DNA of 64,000 bases from Halobiforma lacisalsi AJ5 (GTDB lineage Archaea; Halobacteriota; Halobacteria; Halobacteriales; Natrialbaceae), in NCBI RefSeq assembly GCF_000226975.2, contig NZ_CP019285.1:2418001-2482000 (forward strand). The letters are read 5' to 3'. Below, one piece after another: positions 7,097-16,923 of the stretch. Numbering within the stretch: position 1 is the first letter of the stretch; the number at the start of each line of letters is the position of its first letter. Below the pieces are notes generated by a model. It worked only from the letters and a program-made list of their open reading frames with translations, ran no database searches and was not told the origin of the DNA. The position numbers were made by a program, and so were the translations under genes.

Positions 7097-9046
7097 CTAA
7101 TCTGCCTTCCCCTGGAGTCCCACCGGATAGCCGGTGTCTGTCGGCCGCTCGGCGTCGAAGAACTGTTCGAATACCTTCCGCTGAGCGGCCCGAAGATGCT
7201 GTAGATACGTCGATTGACAAACCCCCATTCTGTCGGCGAGGTCGTCGCCACTGGAGTCGCGGGGCCACTCGAAGAAACCGCCGAAATGGGCCAGTCGAAG
7301 CGCTTCGAGTTGGCGATCAGTTGCGGACTCTTCGACCGCCGATCGGAACTGACCGGACGTTTCGGGGGTTCGATCGCGTTCGTGTTGACCCACCAGATCC
7401 GCGCCAGGGTGGCTCTCGGTGACGGCCTCGACGACGGTTCGGACGTCGGCCGTTTCGGGCAGTTCGGCGACCAGGGTAGCTACGCTCCCGTTCTCCGGAT
7501 CCGTTCCACACTGGTCCCCATCCGCGGTAAGCGACTGCACGCAGCCACCGTACTGTGCCAGCGTCGAAACGACGGCGGTCTCGTCGACGGTGAGTCGAAG
7601 CAGCGGTTCGGAATCGGCTCGAAGCCGCTGAGCCGACTCGATGCCGGAAATATCTGCTGCCTGGGCGGCGATATCACTGGCATCGGCGCCGCGAACGGTG
7701 ACGAACTCGACGAGGTCACCGTTCGTACCGGTCGTCACCTGTTCGAGTTCGAGTTCGACGTCGGCCTCGAGTGCGCTGGCAAGAGCCGGGAGCGGATCGT
7801 CAGCCGGTGTGAGGTCGAACGTGAGTGCCGTGACGCGGTCGGTGACCAGCGAGCGCTGGCTTTCAGCCGCGGTGATGGCATAGGCGATGGTCTCGCCGAG
7901 TTCGTCGAGTACCTCGACGTCGAGGGCATCGGTGGCATTGTCGTCACCCGTGTGCAAGACGAGCGCGCCATAGTGGGCATCCCGATACGTAATCGGGATC
8001 GCGACGGTCGCGACCGCATCAGCCGCGAGTCGACACTCGCACGCGCGGGTACAGTCGGGGCGTCCCTCTTGACAGACCTGTGCGACGTGGGTCGTCTCGG
8101 TTTCCAGGGCGCGGTCGACGACCGTCTCCCGGTCATCGTCGTTGACGGCGGCGACGACGTCCTCGAGAGCGTCGTCGTCGATGCCGACGCTCGTGTTCGG
8201 TCGGACGGTGTCGGTGACGGCGTTTCTGGTGGCGAACCACGCGGATTCGTAGGGGCCTGCGCTCGCGAACTGTTCACACGAGACCGCCTCGGCCTCGGCT
8301 TTCGACTCGGTACGGAGCAGTTCCTGGGTGACGTCCCGGATGATCGCGTTCGTCGTGTTCAGCAACTCGAGCCGGTCGTGCTGGTCGCGGATGCGGAGTT
8401 CCCGTTCCTTGCGCTCGGTGACGTCGGCCTCGACGGCCACGAACCGCTCGACGGAGCCGTCATCGGCCGTGATCGGTGCGATCGTCGCGTCGACCCAGCA
8501 CAGTTCACCGTTTCGGCGCCGGTTGACGACTTCGCCGTCCCAGACGTCGCCGTCCGTGATAGTCGACCAGAGGTCGTCGTAGAACGCATCGTCGTGCTTG
8601 CCGGATTGCCACACCGCGGGCGTTCGACCGACCAGTTCCGACGGGGCGTACCCGGTTACCGATTCCGTGGCGGAATTCGCGTACTCGATCCGTCCGTCCG
8701 GATCCGTCAAGAAAATCGCGTGACCGGCCTGTTCGACCGCTTTCCGGAAACTTCGAAGGCGATCGTTCATCGCCTCGAGTTCCGCTTTGATTCTGTCCTC
8801 CTCGTCGACGTACTGGGAGAGATAGTAGACCACCGCGACGGCGAGGCCGCTGACGACGAGCCCCGGTAGTTCGGCGAGGCCGGTGCCGCCGGTCGTCTGT
8901 AGCGTCCAGACCTGCCGTGACGTCATGAGCCCGAGCATGACCGTCAGGAACGCAAAGCGTCGATCGCCACTGCGTCGAAGGAGCAGGACGGAGTACCCCG
9001 TGCCGAGGATTCGGAGCGCGATCGACGCGATGAGGACCCCACTCAT
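7097..9046 (-). CDS. Membrane PAS-GAF-Bat sensor regulator with HTH_10
   Basis: A 649-residue one-component regulator. Residues 1-78 hold two or three membrane segments, 97-212 a PAS domain (HAIFLTDPDGRIEYANSA) ending in the PAC motif, about 215-395 a GAF-like domain, about 400-560 the bacterio-opsin-activator region, and about 575-630 an HTH_10 (DLADRMGVCQSTYLQHLRA). The GAF region has a cysteine cluster at C325, C332, C336 and C338, which could bind an Fe-S cluster or act as a redox switch. It is divergent from the molybdoenzyme operon, the same arrangement as DmsR and the dms operon in Halobacterium. It probably activates that operon. I chose the ATG at 9046 because the upstream part is not protein-like. 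Confidence 0.85.
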   Translation of the reverse strand: MSGVLIASIALRILGTGYSVLLLRRSGDRRFAFLTVMLGLMTSRQVWTLQTTGGTGLAELPGLVVSGLAVAVVYYLSQYVDEEDRIKAELEAMNDRLRSFRKAVEQAGHAIFLTDPDGRIEYANSATESVTGYAPSELVGRTPAVWQSGKHDDAFYDDLWSTITDGDVWDGEVVNRRRNGELCWVDATIAPITADDGSVERFVAVEADVTERKERELRIRDQHDRLELLNTTNAIIRDVTQELLRTESKAEAEAVSCEQFASAGPYESAWFATRNAVTDTVRPNTSVGIDDDALEDVVAAVNDDDRETVVDRALETETTHVAQVCQEGRPDCTRACECRLAADAVATVAIPITYRDAHYGALVLHTGDDNATDALDVEVLDELGETIAYAITAAESQRSLVTDRVTALTFDLTPADDPLPALASALEADVELELEQVTTGTNGDLVEFVTVRGADASDIAAQAADISGIESAQRLRADSEPLLRLTVDETAVVSTLAQYGGCVQSLTADGDQCGTDPENGSVATLVAELPETADVRTVVEAVTESHPGADLVGQHERDRTPETSGQFRSAVEESATDRQLEALRLAHFGGFFEWPRDSSGDDLADRMGVCQSTYLQHLRAAQRKVFEQFFDAERPTDTGYPVGLQGKAD

Positions 9047-9403
9047 CGCGACCACCTCGAGCGGCGGCGGGACGGTTGGCGAGCGACAGGTGGGTGCATA
9101 GATACAGATGACCGTTGCCGGGGGATATGTACTGATGTCGTTCCCAGCGATCAGTAATACCGGTCCAGGAGGGTCGAAACGACCGTATTCCCGATACGAT
9201 GGCTCACGAAGAATGAACCGAGAGACGGCCGGTACTCCCCTACCCAACAGTATCGGTACCCGGTACAAACCGGGTTTCGCCCCCCGAAATCGACCCCAAG
9301 AGTATCGGTAGAACGCTCAGTCCCCTGGGGGTCCTTTGTCTATTCGTATGAGGACCAATCGACGAGCGAACGGGAGGCGACGGCGTCTAGCCGGTGGTCG
9401 GCA
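9047..9403. promoter_or_regulatory. Divergent promoter region of sensor and molybdoenzyme operon
   Basis: A 357-base spacer between the divergent regulator and the molybdoenzyme operon. It must hold both promoters and probably the activator's binding site. A short palindrome CCCCTGGGGG lies near 9323, and a TCTATTCG element near 9340 could serve the operon. No gene is visible. Confidence 0.5.
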
Positions 9404-10504
9404 ATGAGCGAAAGCGAAGCTGCCGACGAGCCGATGCCGACCATTCCCGAATCGTCCGGGGACGACTCCGACGACTCCGACAACTCCGACGACACCTACG
9501 ACGAGATGGTCGACGTCGAGGCTACCGATCCCCGAGTCGAACTCGAGAAGACGACCTATCGGACTGACCTCGGCATCGAGATGGCCGAGGACGCCCGGCG
9601 GGTGAGCCGCGGCGAACTCTCGAGCGAGGCCTACTGGGAAAAGTACGACGACGACGCAGCCACGGAGTTCGGCGACGACTACCGCGAGACACCGAATCCG
9701 GCAGTCGATCGAGACGACGGGACGATCGACGACGAGACGGCCGAAACGCTCGGCTGTTCGGTTGGCTCGATGGCCAGCGTCGCGGCGGCGCTCGAGGCGT
9801 CGGAGACCGCGGCAGACGCGGAGAGCAAGAGCGACGGCGACGGCGACGGCGATGGCGACGGCGACGGTGACGATCCGCGCTGGGGCATGGTCATCGACCT
9901 GCAGAAATGCGTCGGCTGTGAGTCGTGTACGGTCGCCTGCAAGGCCGAAAACCGAACACCGCCCGGCGTTTCCTACAACGTCGTCCTCGAGCGTGAGGAA
10001 GGCGAGTATCCGAACGTTAGCCGGACGAACGTCCCGCGTCCGTGCATGCAGTGCGAGAAGCCGCCCTGTGTGCAGGTCTGTCCGGTTAGCGCGACGTACA
10101 AGATGGACAACGGAGTCGTGAACATCGATTACGACCGGTGTATCGGCTGTCGGTACTGCATGGTCGCGTGCCCTTACGACGCGCGCTACTTCGACTTCGG
10201 AGAGAACTACGACGGTGAGTTCGAGGAAGGCGGCGAAGTAACCAGCCCCGAATACGGGACGGACCGCGGCCCGCGCGAAGACGGCGAGTCGCCGGTCGGC
10301 AACGTCCGGAAGTGTAACTTCTGTCACCACCGCCTCGAACGGGGTGAGGAGCCCGCCTGTGTCGAGACCTGTGTCGGTGACGCGCGCTATATGGGCAACC
10401 TCGAGGATACCGACAGCGACGTAAACGAATTGGCGTCGTCCTCCCGGGCGTTCCAGCTCAAGGAGAAGGAGGGGACCGATCCGAACGTCTACTACCTCAA
10501 GTGA
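9404..10504 (+). CDS. Four-cluster Fe-S electron-transfer subunit (DmsB/PsrB-like)
   Basis: A 366-residue protein. Residues 1-160 are an acidic haloarchaeal extension that includes a run of alternating Asp-Gly (about residues 145-158). The rest is a DmsB/NrfC/PsrB-type ferredoxin with the cysteine groups CVGCESCTVACK, CMQCEKPPCVQVCP, CIGCRYCMVACP and CNFCHH...CVETC, enough for four [4Fe-4S] clusters. It carries electrons between the NrfD membrane anchor and the molybdenum subunit. It is the first gene of a four-gene operon with 5-base spacing to the next ATG. No signal peptide is seen, so it would travel with the Tat-exported catalytic subunit. Confidence 0.93.
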   Translation: MSESEAADEPMPTIPESSGDDSDDSDNSDDTYDEMVDVEATDPRVELEKTTYRTDLGIEMAEDARRVSRGELSSEAYWEKYDDDAATEFGDDYRETPNPAVDRDDGTIDDETAETLGCSVGSMASVAAALEASETAADAESKSDGDGDGDGDGDGDDPRWGMVIDLQKCVGCESCTVACKAENRTPPGVSYNVVLEREEGEYPNVSRTNVPRPCMQCEKPPCVQVCPVSATYKMDNGVVNIDYDRCIGCRYCMVACPYDARYFDFGENYDGEFEEGGEVTSPEYGTDRGPREDGESPVGNVRKCNFCHHRLERGEEPACVETCVGDARYMGNLEDTDSDVNELASSSRAFQLKEKEGTDPNVYYLK

Positions 10505-10509
10505 TACCC

Positions 10510-11769
10510 ATGTCTACGAACACGCACACGGTGACGGCGGCGATCGGCGGTCGGCGGCTCCGGGTCGCCTGGTACGCGCTGCTGGTCGCGCTCCTGGCGG
10601 TCGGCGCCTATGGCGGGTACCTCCGACTCACGGAGGGACTCCGTGCAACGAACCTCTCGAGTACAGTGCCGTGGGGCGCGTGGGTCGCCTTCTACATCTA
10701 CTTCGTCGGCCTGTCGGCGGGGGCGTTCCTCGTGAGCACGCTCTCGAACGTCTTCGAGGTCGAGGGGATGCACGAGATCGAACGCGAGGCGCTGTTCGTC
10801 GCGATCGTCTCGATGATCGTCGCGCTCACGTTCGTCCTGGTCGACCTCGGGCGGATGGATCGGCTCTGGCACCCCTTCGCGTGGCGACAGCCGCTCTCGG
10901 TCCTCTCCTGGGAGGTCCACGCGTACGCACTCTATATCGTCGTCCTCTCCGGCGAGTTGTACTTCTCGATGCGACGCGACCTCGTCGCGAGGAGCGAAGC
11001 CGACGACGGCCTCCGGGGACGGATCGCCGGTCTACTCACGCTCGGCCGGACGGACACGGGCGAAGAGAGCCTCGAGACCGATCGGACGTGGCTGAAACGC
11101 CTTGGAATCGTCGGCATTCCGCTCGCGATCGTCTTCGTCCACGGCGGCACCGGGAACCTGTTCGCGGTCGCCGCCGCGCGGAGCTACTGGTTCAGCGCGT
11201 TGTTCCCGGTAATCTTCATCACGTCCGCGGTCGTCAGCGGGATGGCACTGATCGCCCTGTTGTACGTGCTGCGGGCGCGCCTGGGGAGTCGAGCGCTCGA
11301 AACGGATCTGTTAGAGCGCATGGCGGCACTGTTCGTCGGATTCGTCGTCCTCGACGCGTCGCTGAAGGTTCTCGAGGCGTTCGTCGGGATCTACAGTCTC
11401 CACCCCGGCCACGTGGAGTCGTGGCTGACGATCATGACCGGCGAGATGTGGTGGTCGTTCTGGGTGGTGATGGTGGGACTCGGCTGGATCGCCCCGCTGG
11501 TGCTGTTACACCGTCGTGACTGGCGTCGCCGACCGGTGTTCGTCGCCGCCGCGGGCGCGAGCGTCGTCCTCGGCGTGATCGGCACGCGCTTCAACATCGT
11601 CGTGCCGGCCCAGATCGAGCCTGCGCTCTACGGCCTGCCGACGGGCTACTACGTTCCGTCGACGCCGGAATGGCTGCTCTCGCTGGGAATCGTCGCGCTC
11701 GGCGTGCTTCTCTATACGATCGGTACGGAACTGCTTCCGCTCGTTCCACGAGGTGAGACCCATGACTGA
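10510..11769 (+). CDS. NrfD/PsrC-family membrane anchor subunit
   Basis: A 419-residue polytopic membrane protein with about nine or ten hydrophobic segments, in the NrfD/PsrC family of quinone-interacting anchors. Typical features are the early segment PWGAWVAFYIYFVGLSAG and later spans rich in Gly, Trp and Tyr. It passes electrons between the menaquinone pool and the Fe-S subunit. The reading starts at the ATG at 10510, five bases after the preceding stop; a GTG at 10501 overlaps that stop. Its 3' end overlaps the catalytic-subunit ATG by 8 bases. Confidence 0.92.
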   Translation: MSTNTHTVTAAIGGRRLRVAWYALLVALLAVGAYGGYLRLTEGLRATNLSSTVPWGAWVAFYIYFVGLSAGAFLVSTLSNVFEVEGMHEIEREALFVAIVSMIVALTFVLVDLGRMDRLWHPFAWRQPLSVLSWEVHAYALYIVVLSGELYFSMRRDLVARSEADDGLRGRIAGLLTLGRTDTGEESLETDRTWLKRLGIVGIPLAIVFVHGGTGNLFAVAAARSYWFSALFPVIFITSAVVSGMALIALLYVLRARLGSRALETDLLERMAALFVGFVVLDASLKVLEAFVGIYSLHPGHVESWLTIMTGEMWWSFWVVMVGLGWIAPLVLLHRRDWRRRPVFVAAAGASVVLGVIGTRFNIVVPAQIEPALYGLPTGYYVPSTPEWLLSLGIVALGVLLYTIGTELLPLVPRGETHD

Positions 11770-14700
11770 TTCGAACGCAACCCACACGGACTCCAAGACA
11801 GGGACCGAACGGACGGATGAACCGGCCACCGACGGGATCGACCGTCGCGACTTCGTCAAGGCGGTCGGCGGCATCGGCGCGCTCTCGCTGTCCGGCGGTA
11901 TCGCGGGCAGTGTCTTCGAGTTCGACGGCTGGTTCGCGGACGACGGTCACGGTGTCGGGACCGAGTACGGCGACTACGAGGCCTCGGACGTCATCTACAC
12001 GACCTGCGGACAATGTAACACGTTCTGTCCGATCAAGGTTCGCCTGGCCGACGACAGCGGAACCGGCGAGTACAGTTCGCTCGTGCGCAAACTCGCGGGG
12101 AACCCCTACTCGTTCCTCAACACACAGCCACACGCTCAGGTGCCCTACGAAAGCGATCCCGAAGACGTCGCGACCGGCGACCTCGAGGGGACTGGCGAGG
12201 TCGACACGAGCAAGTGGTCGCTGTCGGGCGGACGCATCTGTCTGAAGGGTCAGGCTGGCATTCAAACGGCCTTCGACACGTACCGGTTGCGGAAACCGAT
12301 GAAACGCGTGGGGCCGCGGGGCAGCGACGAGTGGAAGACCATCTCCTGGGAACAGGCGATCGAGGAGATCGTCTCCGGCGACGACGAACTCGGCCACGAC
12401 GGCCTCCGTGAGCTGTGGGGGTACGCCCCCGAAGACGAAGTGATGGACGACTGGGAGGCCGTCCAGGTGGGTGAGATGAGCAAACAGGAGTTCGACGACC
12501 GCTACGAGGACGTCCTGATCGACACGGATCATCCCGATTTGGGACCGAAGGCCAACCAGATCGTCGACGTCGGTGGATTCCGGCGGAACTTCATTCGGAA
12601 CCGGCTCTGGCACCAGGGGCTGGGATCGGTCAACAGCATCCATCACGCCGGCGTCTGCGGTCTCTCCGGCGTTATGGGGTTCAACCGCTCGCACGCCGGC
12701 ACGAAGAAACGCCAGTACCCCGACATCGAGAACTGCGAGTACCTGCTGGTCTGGGGGACCAACCCGATGGTCGCCAACAAGGGCCCCACCTGGCTCGCCC
12801 CGAAACTCACGAACGCGATCGACGACGGCATGCGGATGGACGTCGTCGATCCCCGCCTCTCGAAGACCGCCGAGAAGGCCGACGAGTGGATCCCGGTCAA
12901 ACCCGGCGCGGATGCCGCCCTCGCGCTCGGAATGGCTCGCTGGATCATCGAGAACGAGCGGTACGACGAGACGTACCTTCGCAACCCCGGGGAAGACGCT
13001 GCCGCGGCCGACGACGAACCCACGTGGAGCGACGCGACTCATCTCGTGCTCGTCGACGAGGACGAGCGACCGAAGGCCCGCGTCGGGGATCTCGATGTCC
13101 CTGGCGGCGACGACGACTCGTTCGTCATTCTCGACGCCGCGACCGGCGAACCGGCCCCCGCGAGCGAAGCCGACGAGGGCGTTCTGGACGTCGATATCAC
13201 GGTCGACGGACGGGCCGTCAAGAGCGTCTGGACGCTGTACCGCGAGCGCGTCTTCGAGCACGACCTCGAGGAGTACGCCGAGATGGCCGGCGTCGACGTC
13301 GATCGGATCGACGAGCTCGCCGACGAGTTCACCAGTCACGGCAAGCGCGCGGCGATCATGGCGTACCGCGGCCCGGCCAAGCATACGAACGGGTTCTACG
13401 CGACACGCGCGATCTCGACGCTGCAGCACCTCATCGGCAACTTCGACTGGAAGGGCGGACAGATCACACCCTACGCGGGTTACGAGACGATGAGCGGCCG
13501 GTACGAACTCGGGGAGGTCCCCGACGGCCACGAACCGTGGGGGATCCCGCTGCTCCGGGGCGGCGTCAACTACGAGGAGACGTCGCTGTTCGAGCGCGAC
13601 GACGGCTATCCCGCGAAACGGCCCTGGTTCCCCGTCGCACCGCCGATGGCGACCCAGGAACTCTACGCCAGCGCCGACGACGAGTACCCCTACGGGGTCG
13701 AGGCGCTGTTCATTCGGCCGTACTCGAATAACCACGTCATGTCCGCCGCAGGCGGGGACACGATCCCCGACGTGTTGCAAGACGAGGACGCGATCGGGCT
13801 GATCGTCGCTTCGGACACCGTTCTCGGCGAGACGAGCCGGTACGCCGACTACGTCCTCCCCGAGCCGACCTACCTCGAGCGCTGGGAGAACTTCGGCACG
13901 TATCCGAACAAGCGCCTGGCCGACGAGAAGATCAGCCAGCCGACGATCACGGTCGTCCCCGACGCACGGCCGTTCGAGGAGGTCCTGATCGATATCTGGA
14001 AGGAGCTGGACCTGCCCGGCGTCGGCGAGGGTGCTATCCCCGACGCTGACGGCGACCTGTGGCCGCTCGACACCGCCGAGGACTTCTACGTCAAGCTCGC
14101 GACCAACATCGCCTACGACCGCGAACCCGTCCCCGACGCCGACGACGAGGAACTCGAGTTGTTCGAGCACGCCCACGAGAAAGGGTTGGGTGAACAGTTC
14201 GACCTCGAGGAGTGGCGCAGCGCAGTAACCGACGAAGAGTGGCGCAAGGCGGTCACTGTACTGAACCGCGGCGGTCGGTTCGAGCAACCGATCGACGACT
14301 ACACCGAAACGTTCGCCCAGCGTGGCCACGACTACGATTACGCCGGCCGGCACCCGGAGACGAACGCCTACGAGGGCGACCACATGCGGTACAAACTCGC
14401 GAGCCGGGTGAACTTCTACGACGAGATCGCGCCGACCGGGAAACACGCCTACGACGGCGAGCGGTTCGATCCCCTCCCTCGAGTAGCGGACGTCCTCCAC
14501 TACAACCGTGATGTCCAGGTTCCCGTGAAAGCCGACGAAGAACTCGACCACGACAGGCCGCTGCAACTGACCAACTGGAAGCCCCGAACCCAGGGTATGC
14601 ACCGAACGACCGGTTCGGCGTGGCTACGCGAAACCCAGCCCGAGAACCCGGTGTGGATCAACCCCGAAGACGCAAGCGAGCGCGGCCTCGAAAACGGCGA

Positions 14701-15067
14701 CCGGGTACGGATCGATGCCGGCCGGCGAACCGTCGAGGCGACCGTCCGTGTCACCGGCGGCATCCGTCCCGGCGTCGTCGGAACCGCCTGGGGATTCGGA
14801 CGACAGGGCGGCGACACGACGGACACGACGGTCGACGGCGACCATCGGGCGGGGGCTACCGACGGCTACGGGCATGCCGACCACTCGTTCGATACGCCGG
14901 GCGAGGATACGGCCGGATACGCGAAGGGACGGGACGCCGGGTTCGCCGTCAATCACGTTCAACCCCTCGACGACGAACTCGGCGACGTCGGCCTGAGCGA
15001 TCCGGTCGGCGGAAGCAACGCCCAGTTCGCAGCCTACGTGGAGATCGAACCCGTGAGCGAACGATGA
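11762..15067 (+). CDS. Molybdopterin oxidoreductase catalytic subunit (Ttr/Psr/Phs-like)
   Basis: A 1101-residue enzyme of the DMSO reductase superfamily. It has a twin-arginine signal (DRRDFVKAVGGIGALSL), a [4Fe-4S] site with C82, C85, C89 and C160 (CGQCNTFC, then GRICLKGQAG), and a likely molybdenum-ligand cysteine C299 in HAGVCGLSG. The gap of about 70 residues between the third and fourth cysteines and the total length are closer to TtrA-type tetrathionate reductases (about 1000 residues) than to PsrA (about 760). The C-terminus has the usual cofactor-binding barrel. The substrate may be tetrathionate, thiosulfate, polysulfide or an arsenic or selenium oxyanion; sequence reading alone does not settle it. 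An AGGTGAGA ribosome-binding site lies about 10 bases upstream of the ATG. Confidence 0.88.
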   Translation: MTDSNATHTDSKTGTERTDEPATDGIDRRDFVKAVGGIGALSLSGGIAGSVFEFDGWFADDGHGVGTEYGDYEASDVIYTTCGQCNTFCPIKVRLADDSGTGEYSSLVRKLAGNPYSFLNTQPHAQVPYESDPEDVATGDLEGTGEVDTSKWSLSGGRICLKGQAGIQTAFDTYRLRKPMKRVGPRGSDEWKTISWEQAIEEIVSGDDELGHDGLRELWGYAPEDEVMDDWEAVQVGEMSKQEFDDRYEDVLIDTDHPDLGPKANQIVDVGGFRRNFIRNRLWHQGLGSVNSIHHAGVCGLSGVMGFNRSHAGTKKRQYPDIENCEYLLVWGTNPMVANKGPTWLAPKLTNAIDDGMRMDVVDPRLSKTAEKADEWIPVKPGADAALALGMARWIIENERYDETYLRNPGEDAAAADDEPTWSDATHLVLVDEDERPKARVGDLDVPGGDDDSFVILDAATGEPAPASEADEGVLDVDITVDGRAVKSVWTLYRERVFEHDLEEYAEMAGVDVDRIDELADEFTSHGKRAAIMAYRGPAKHTNGFYATRAISTLQHLIGNFDWKGGQITPYAGYETMSGRYELGEVPDGHEPWGIPLLRGGVNYEETSLFERDDGYPAKRPWFPVAPPMATQELYASADDEYPYGVEALFIRPYSNNHVMSAAGGDTIPDVLQDEDAIGLIVASDTVLGETSRYADYVLPEPTYLERWENFGTYPNKRLADEKISQPTITVVPDARPFEEVLIDIWKELDLPGVGEGAIPDADGDLWPLDTAEDFYVKLATNIAYDREPVPDADDEELELFEHAHEKGLGEQFDLEEWRSAVTDEEWRKAVTVLNRGGRFEQPIDDYTETFAQRGHDYDYAGRHPETNAYEGDHMRYKLASRVNFYDEIAPTGKHAYDGERFDPLPRVADVLHYNRDVQVPVKADEELDHDRPLQLTNWKPRTQGMHRTTGSAWLRETQPENPVWINPEDASERGLENGDRVRIDAGRRTVEATVRVTGGIRPGVVGTAWGFGRQGGDTTDTTVDGDHRAGATDGYGHADHSFDTPGEDTAGYAKGRDAGFAVNHVQPLDDELGDVGLSDPVGGSNAQFAAYVEIEPVSER

Positions 15068-15747
15068 CGCGAACCGATACGGTAACCACGAGGACGGCTG
15101 CGGTCGCCGATGCCCAGGCCGATCTGTACGGCCTGCTCGCGGCGATACTCGACGGTGAAACGGACGTCCTCGCAACAGTGATGCAGGACGGCTCGCTCGT
15201 CGACGTCACGGCGACGCTCCCCGTCGATATCGACGCTGCCCCCCTCGAGTGTACGGAGGTGGAGGAGGACGCCCTGCGGATCGCCTACGACAACCTGTTC
15301 GTCGTTCCGGGACCACAGTACGTCCCGCCGGTGGCCTCCGCACACCGTGACCAGCCCTCGGAGGCGTTCGAGTCGGATTCGCCGTTCCACGACGAGGGGA
15401 CGGCAGGCGAACTGCTCGGCGATCCGGCCTCGGAGATGTCGTCGCTGTACGATCGAGCGGGCGTGCGTCCCAGCTACGGCGACTTCCCCGATCACGTCGC
15501 CGCTCAACTCGAGTTCCTCGCTGCGGTCACACGGCTAGAAGCGCGGGCCCTCGAAACGGGTACCGACGACCGCCTCGAGCGGTTCCGGACGTACCAACAC
15601 GAGACGCTCGAACAGTTAGGCTGGCTCGATACGTTCCACAGGGCAGTCGCAGCTACCGACGGTCCTGACGGCGTCTTTACAGCCCTGGTCGCAGTGGCAC
15701 GGACCATCACGGCCTGGCACGCTCGCGACTACTCCATGGGTGAGTGA
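15064..15747 (+). CDS. TorD/DmsD-family maturation chaperone
   Basis: A 227-residue, all-helical protein coupled to the catalytic subunit by an ATGA overlap. Family signs are the segment EEDALRIAYDNLFVVPGPQY (the short Y-x-x-L-F-V-P-G-P stretch shared by TorD-like chaperones) and the FPDHVAAQLEFLA motif. Such chaperones bind the Tat signal and apo-form of a specific molybdoenzyme until the cofactor is loaded. The overlap and the position at the end of the operon make the preceding subunit its client. Confidence 0.85.
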   Translation: MTRTDTVTTRTAAVADAQADLYGLLAAILDGETDVLATVMQDGSLVDVTATLPVDIDAAPLECTEVEEDALRIAYDNLFVVPGPQYVPPVASAHRDQPSEAFESDSPFHDEGTAGELLGDPASEMSSLYDRAGVRPSYGDFPDHVAAQLEFLAAVTRLEARALETGTDDRLERFRTYQHETLEQLGWLDTFHRAVAATDGPDGVFTALVAVARTITAWHARDYSMGE

Positions 15748-15765
15748 CTGCTCCCCCGACGGCCT

Positions 15766-16911
15766 TCAGGCCGCGCAGTTATTCGGCCCGAGTTCGAGTT
15801 CCGTCACTTCGGACCTGTCCTCGGGTGGTTCCGTGCCGGTGTTGATCTCGATGACGCGCTCGTAGTTCGGGGGTTTATCGGGCGCATCGTCGACCAACCG
15901 ATCCACGAACTCGTCCTCGTCGAGTCCGAGGAGATCGAGAGCAGCGTGAAGCTCACCCAGTCGGGCCCCGATCAGTTCGCCAGGCGACCCGACCTCGTAT
16001 CGGTTGTCCTTCGTGACGGATACGTGACCCGGAAGAATCCGCGTCTCGTCCGGGAGCTCGAGGATCGTTTCGTGGATGGATTCGTAGAGCAGTTCGGCAC
16101 CGTGTGCTGCATCCTCGTCGCCGAACTGTAACTCCGTCCGGCCGACGGACTCCACGAACAGCGTATCACCGGTGAGGAGTAGCTCGTCTTCGACGAGATA
16201 GTTGACCATTTCGGTTGTGTGTCCCGGTGTGTGAAGCGTCTCGATCTCGATCTCCCCGAGTTCGAGCGTTCGACCGTCGGCGAGCGGTTTGTAGTCGTAA
16301 TCGACTCCCCGTTCGCTCGCACGGTCACCGAGATGATACGGGACATCGAGTTCGTTCGCCAGTTTCGGACCGCCCGAAACGTGGTCCGCGTGAACGTGGG
16401 TATCGAGGACCCGTTCGATCGTGAGTCCGGCCTCCTCGGCAACGATCTTGAACTGGTCCGTCTGCCGTGTCGGGTCGACGACGACTGCCGATCCGGCACG
16501 TTTCGAGCCGACGAGATAGCCGAGGCAACCTTTCGCCCGACGCTGTAATTGCAGTGCGACGAGATCGTCGTTCTCCGTCTCGAGGGGAACGACTTCGTAT
16601 ACCTCGCTCCAGTCTTCCATGCCGCCTTTCACGACGGAGACGTCTTCGATCCCGTGTTGCTCGAGTCGAAACCCGAACGGCGTCGACGTGAGCCCTTTGC
16701 CGCAGATGACGACTGTGTCGCCGTTTTTCGACTCCACGACGGGCTCGAGATGGTCGTCCGTGAACTCTTCTCTCGGATCGAACGGGACGTTCTTGGCGCC
16801 GTGGATACGCCATCCTTCGTAGCTGTCTTCGGGCCGGGTATCAACGAGTGTGACCGATTCGTCGGAATCGATCAACTCCGCAAGTCGTTCGGAGGATATC
16901 TGGTCTACCAT
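15766..16911 (-). CDS. Rhodanese - metallo-beta-lactamase fusion (persulfide dioxygenase-like)
   Basis: A 381-residue fusion. Residues 1-105 form a rhodanese domain with the catalytic loop CGKGLTST (C70). Residues 120-380 form a metallo-beta-lactamase domain of the ETHE1/persulfide dioxygenase type: HVHADH at 171-176 and HTPGH ending at H230, with TGDTLF downstream. ETHE1-like enzymes use a mononuclear iron to oxidise glutathione persulfide or a similar low-molecular thiol persulfide; haloarchaea would use another thiol. The gene converges on the TorD gene with an 18-base gap. Its place beside the molybdoenzyme operon suggests linked sulfur chemistry. Confidence 0.88.
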   Translation of the reverse strand: MVDQISSERLAELIDSDESVTLVDTRPEDSYEGWRIHGAKNVPFDPREEFTDDHLEPVVESKNGDTVVICGKGLTSTPFGFRLEQHGIEDVSVVKGGMEDWSEVYEVVPLETENDDLVALQLQRRAKGCLGYLVGSKRAGSAVVVDPTRQTDQFKIVAEEAGLTIERVLDTHVHADHVSGGPKLANELDVPYHLGDRASERGVDYDYKPLADGRTLELGEIEIETLHTPGHTTEMVNYLVEDELLLTGDTLFVESVGRTELQFGDEDAAHGAELLYESIHETILELPDETRILPGHVSVTKDNRYEVGSPGELIGARLGELHAALDLLGLDEDEFVDRLVDDAPDKPPNYERVIEINTGTEPPEDRSEVTELELGPNNCAA

Positions 16912-16923
16912 TGTAATCACTCT

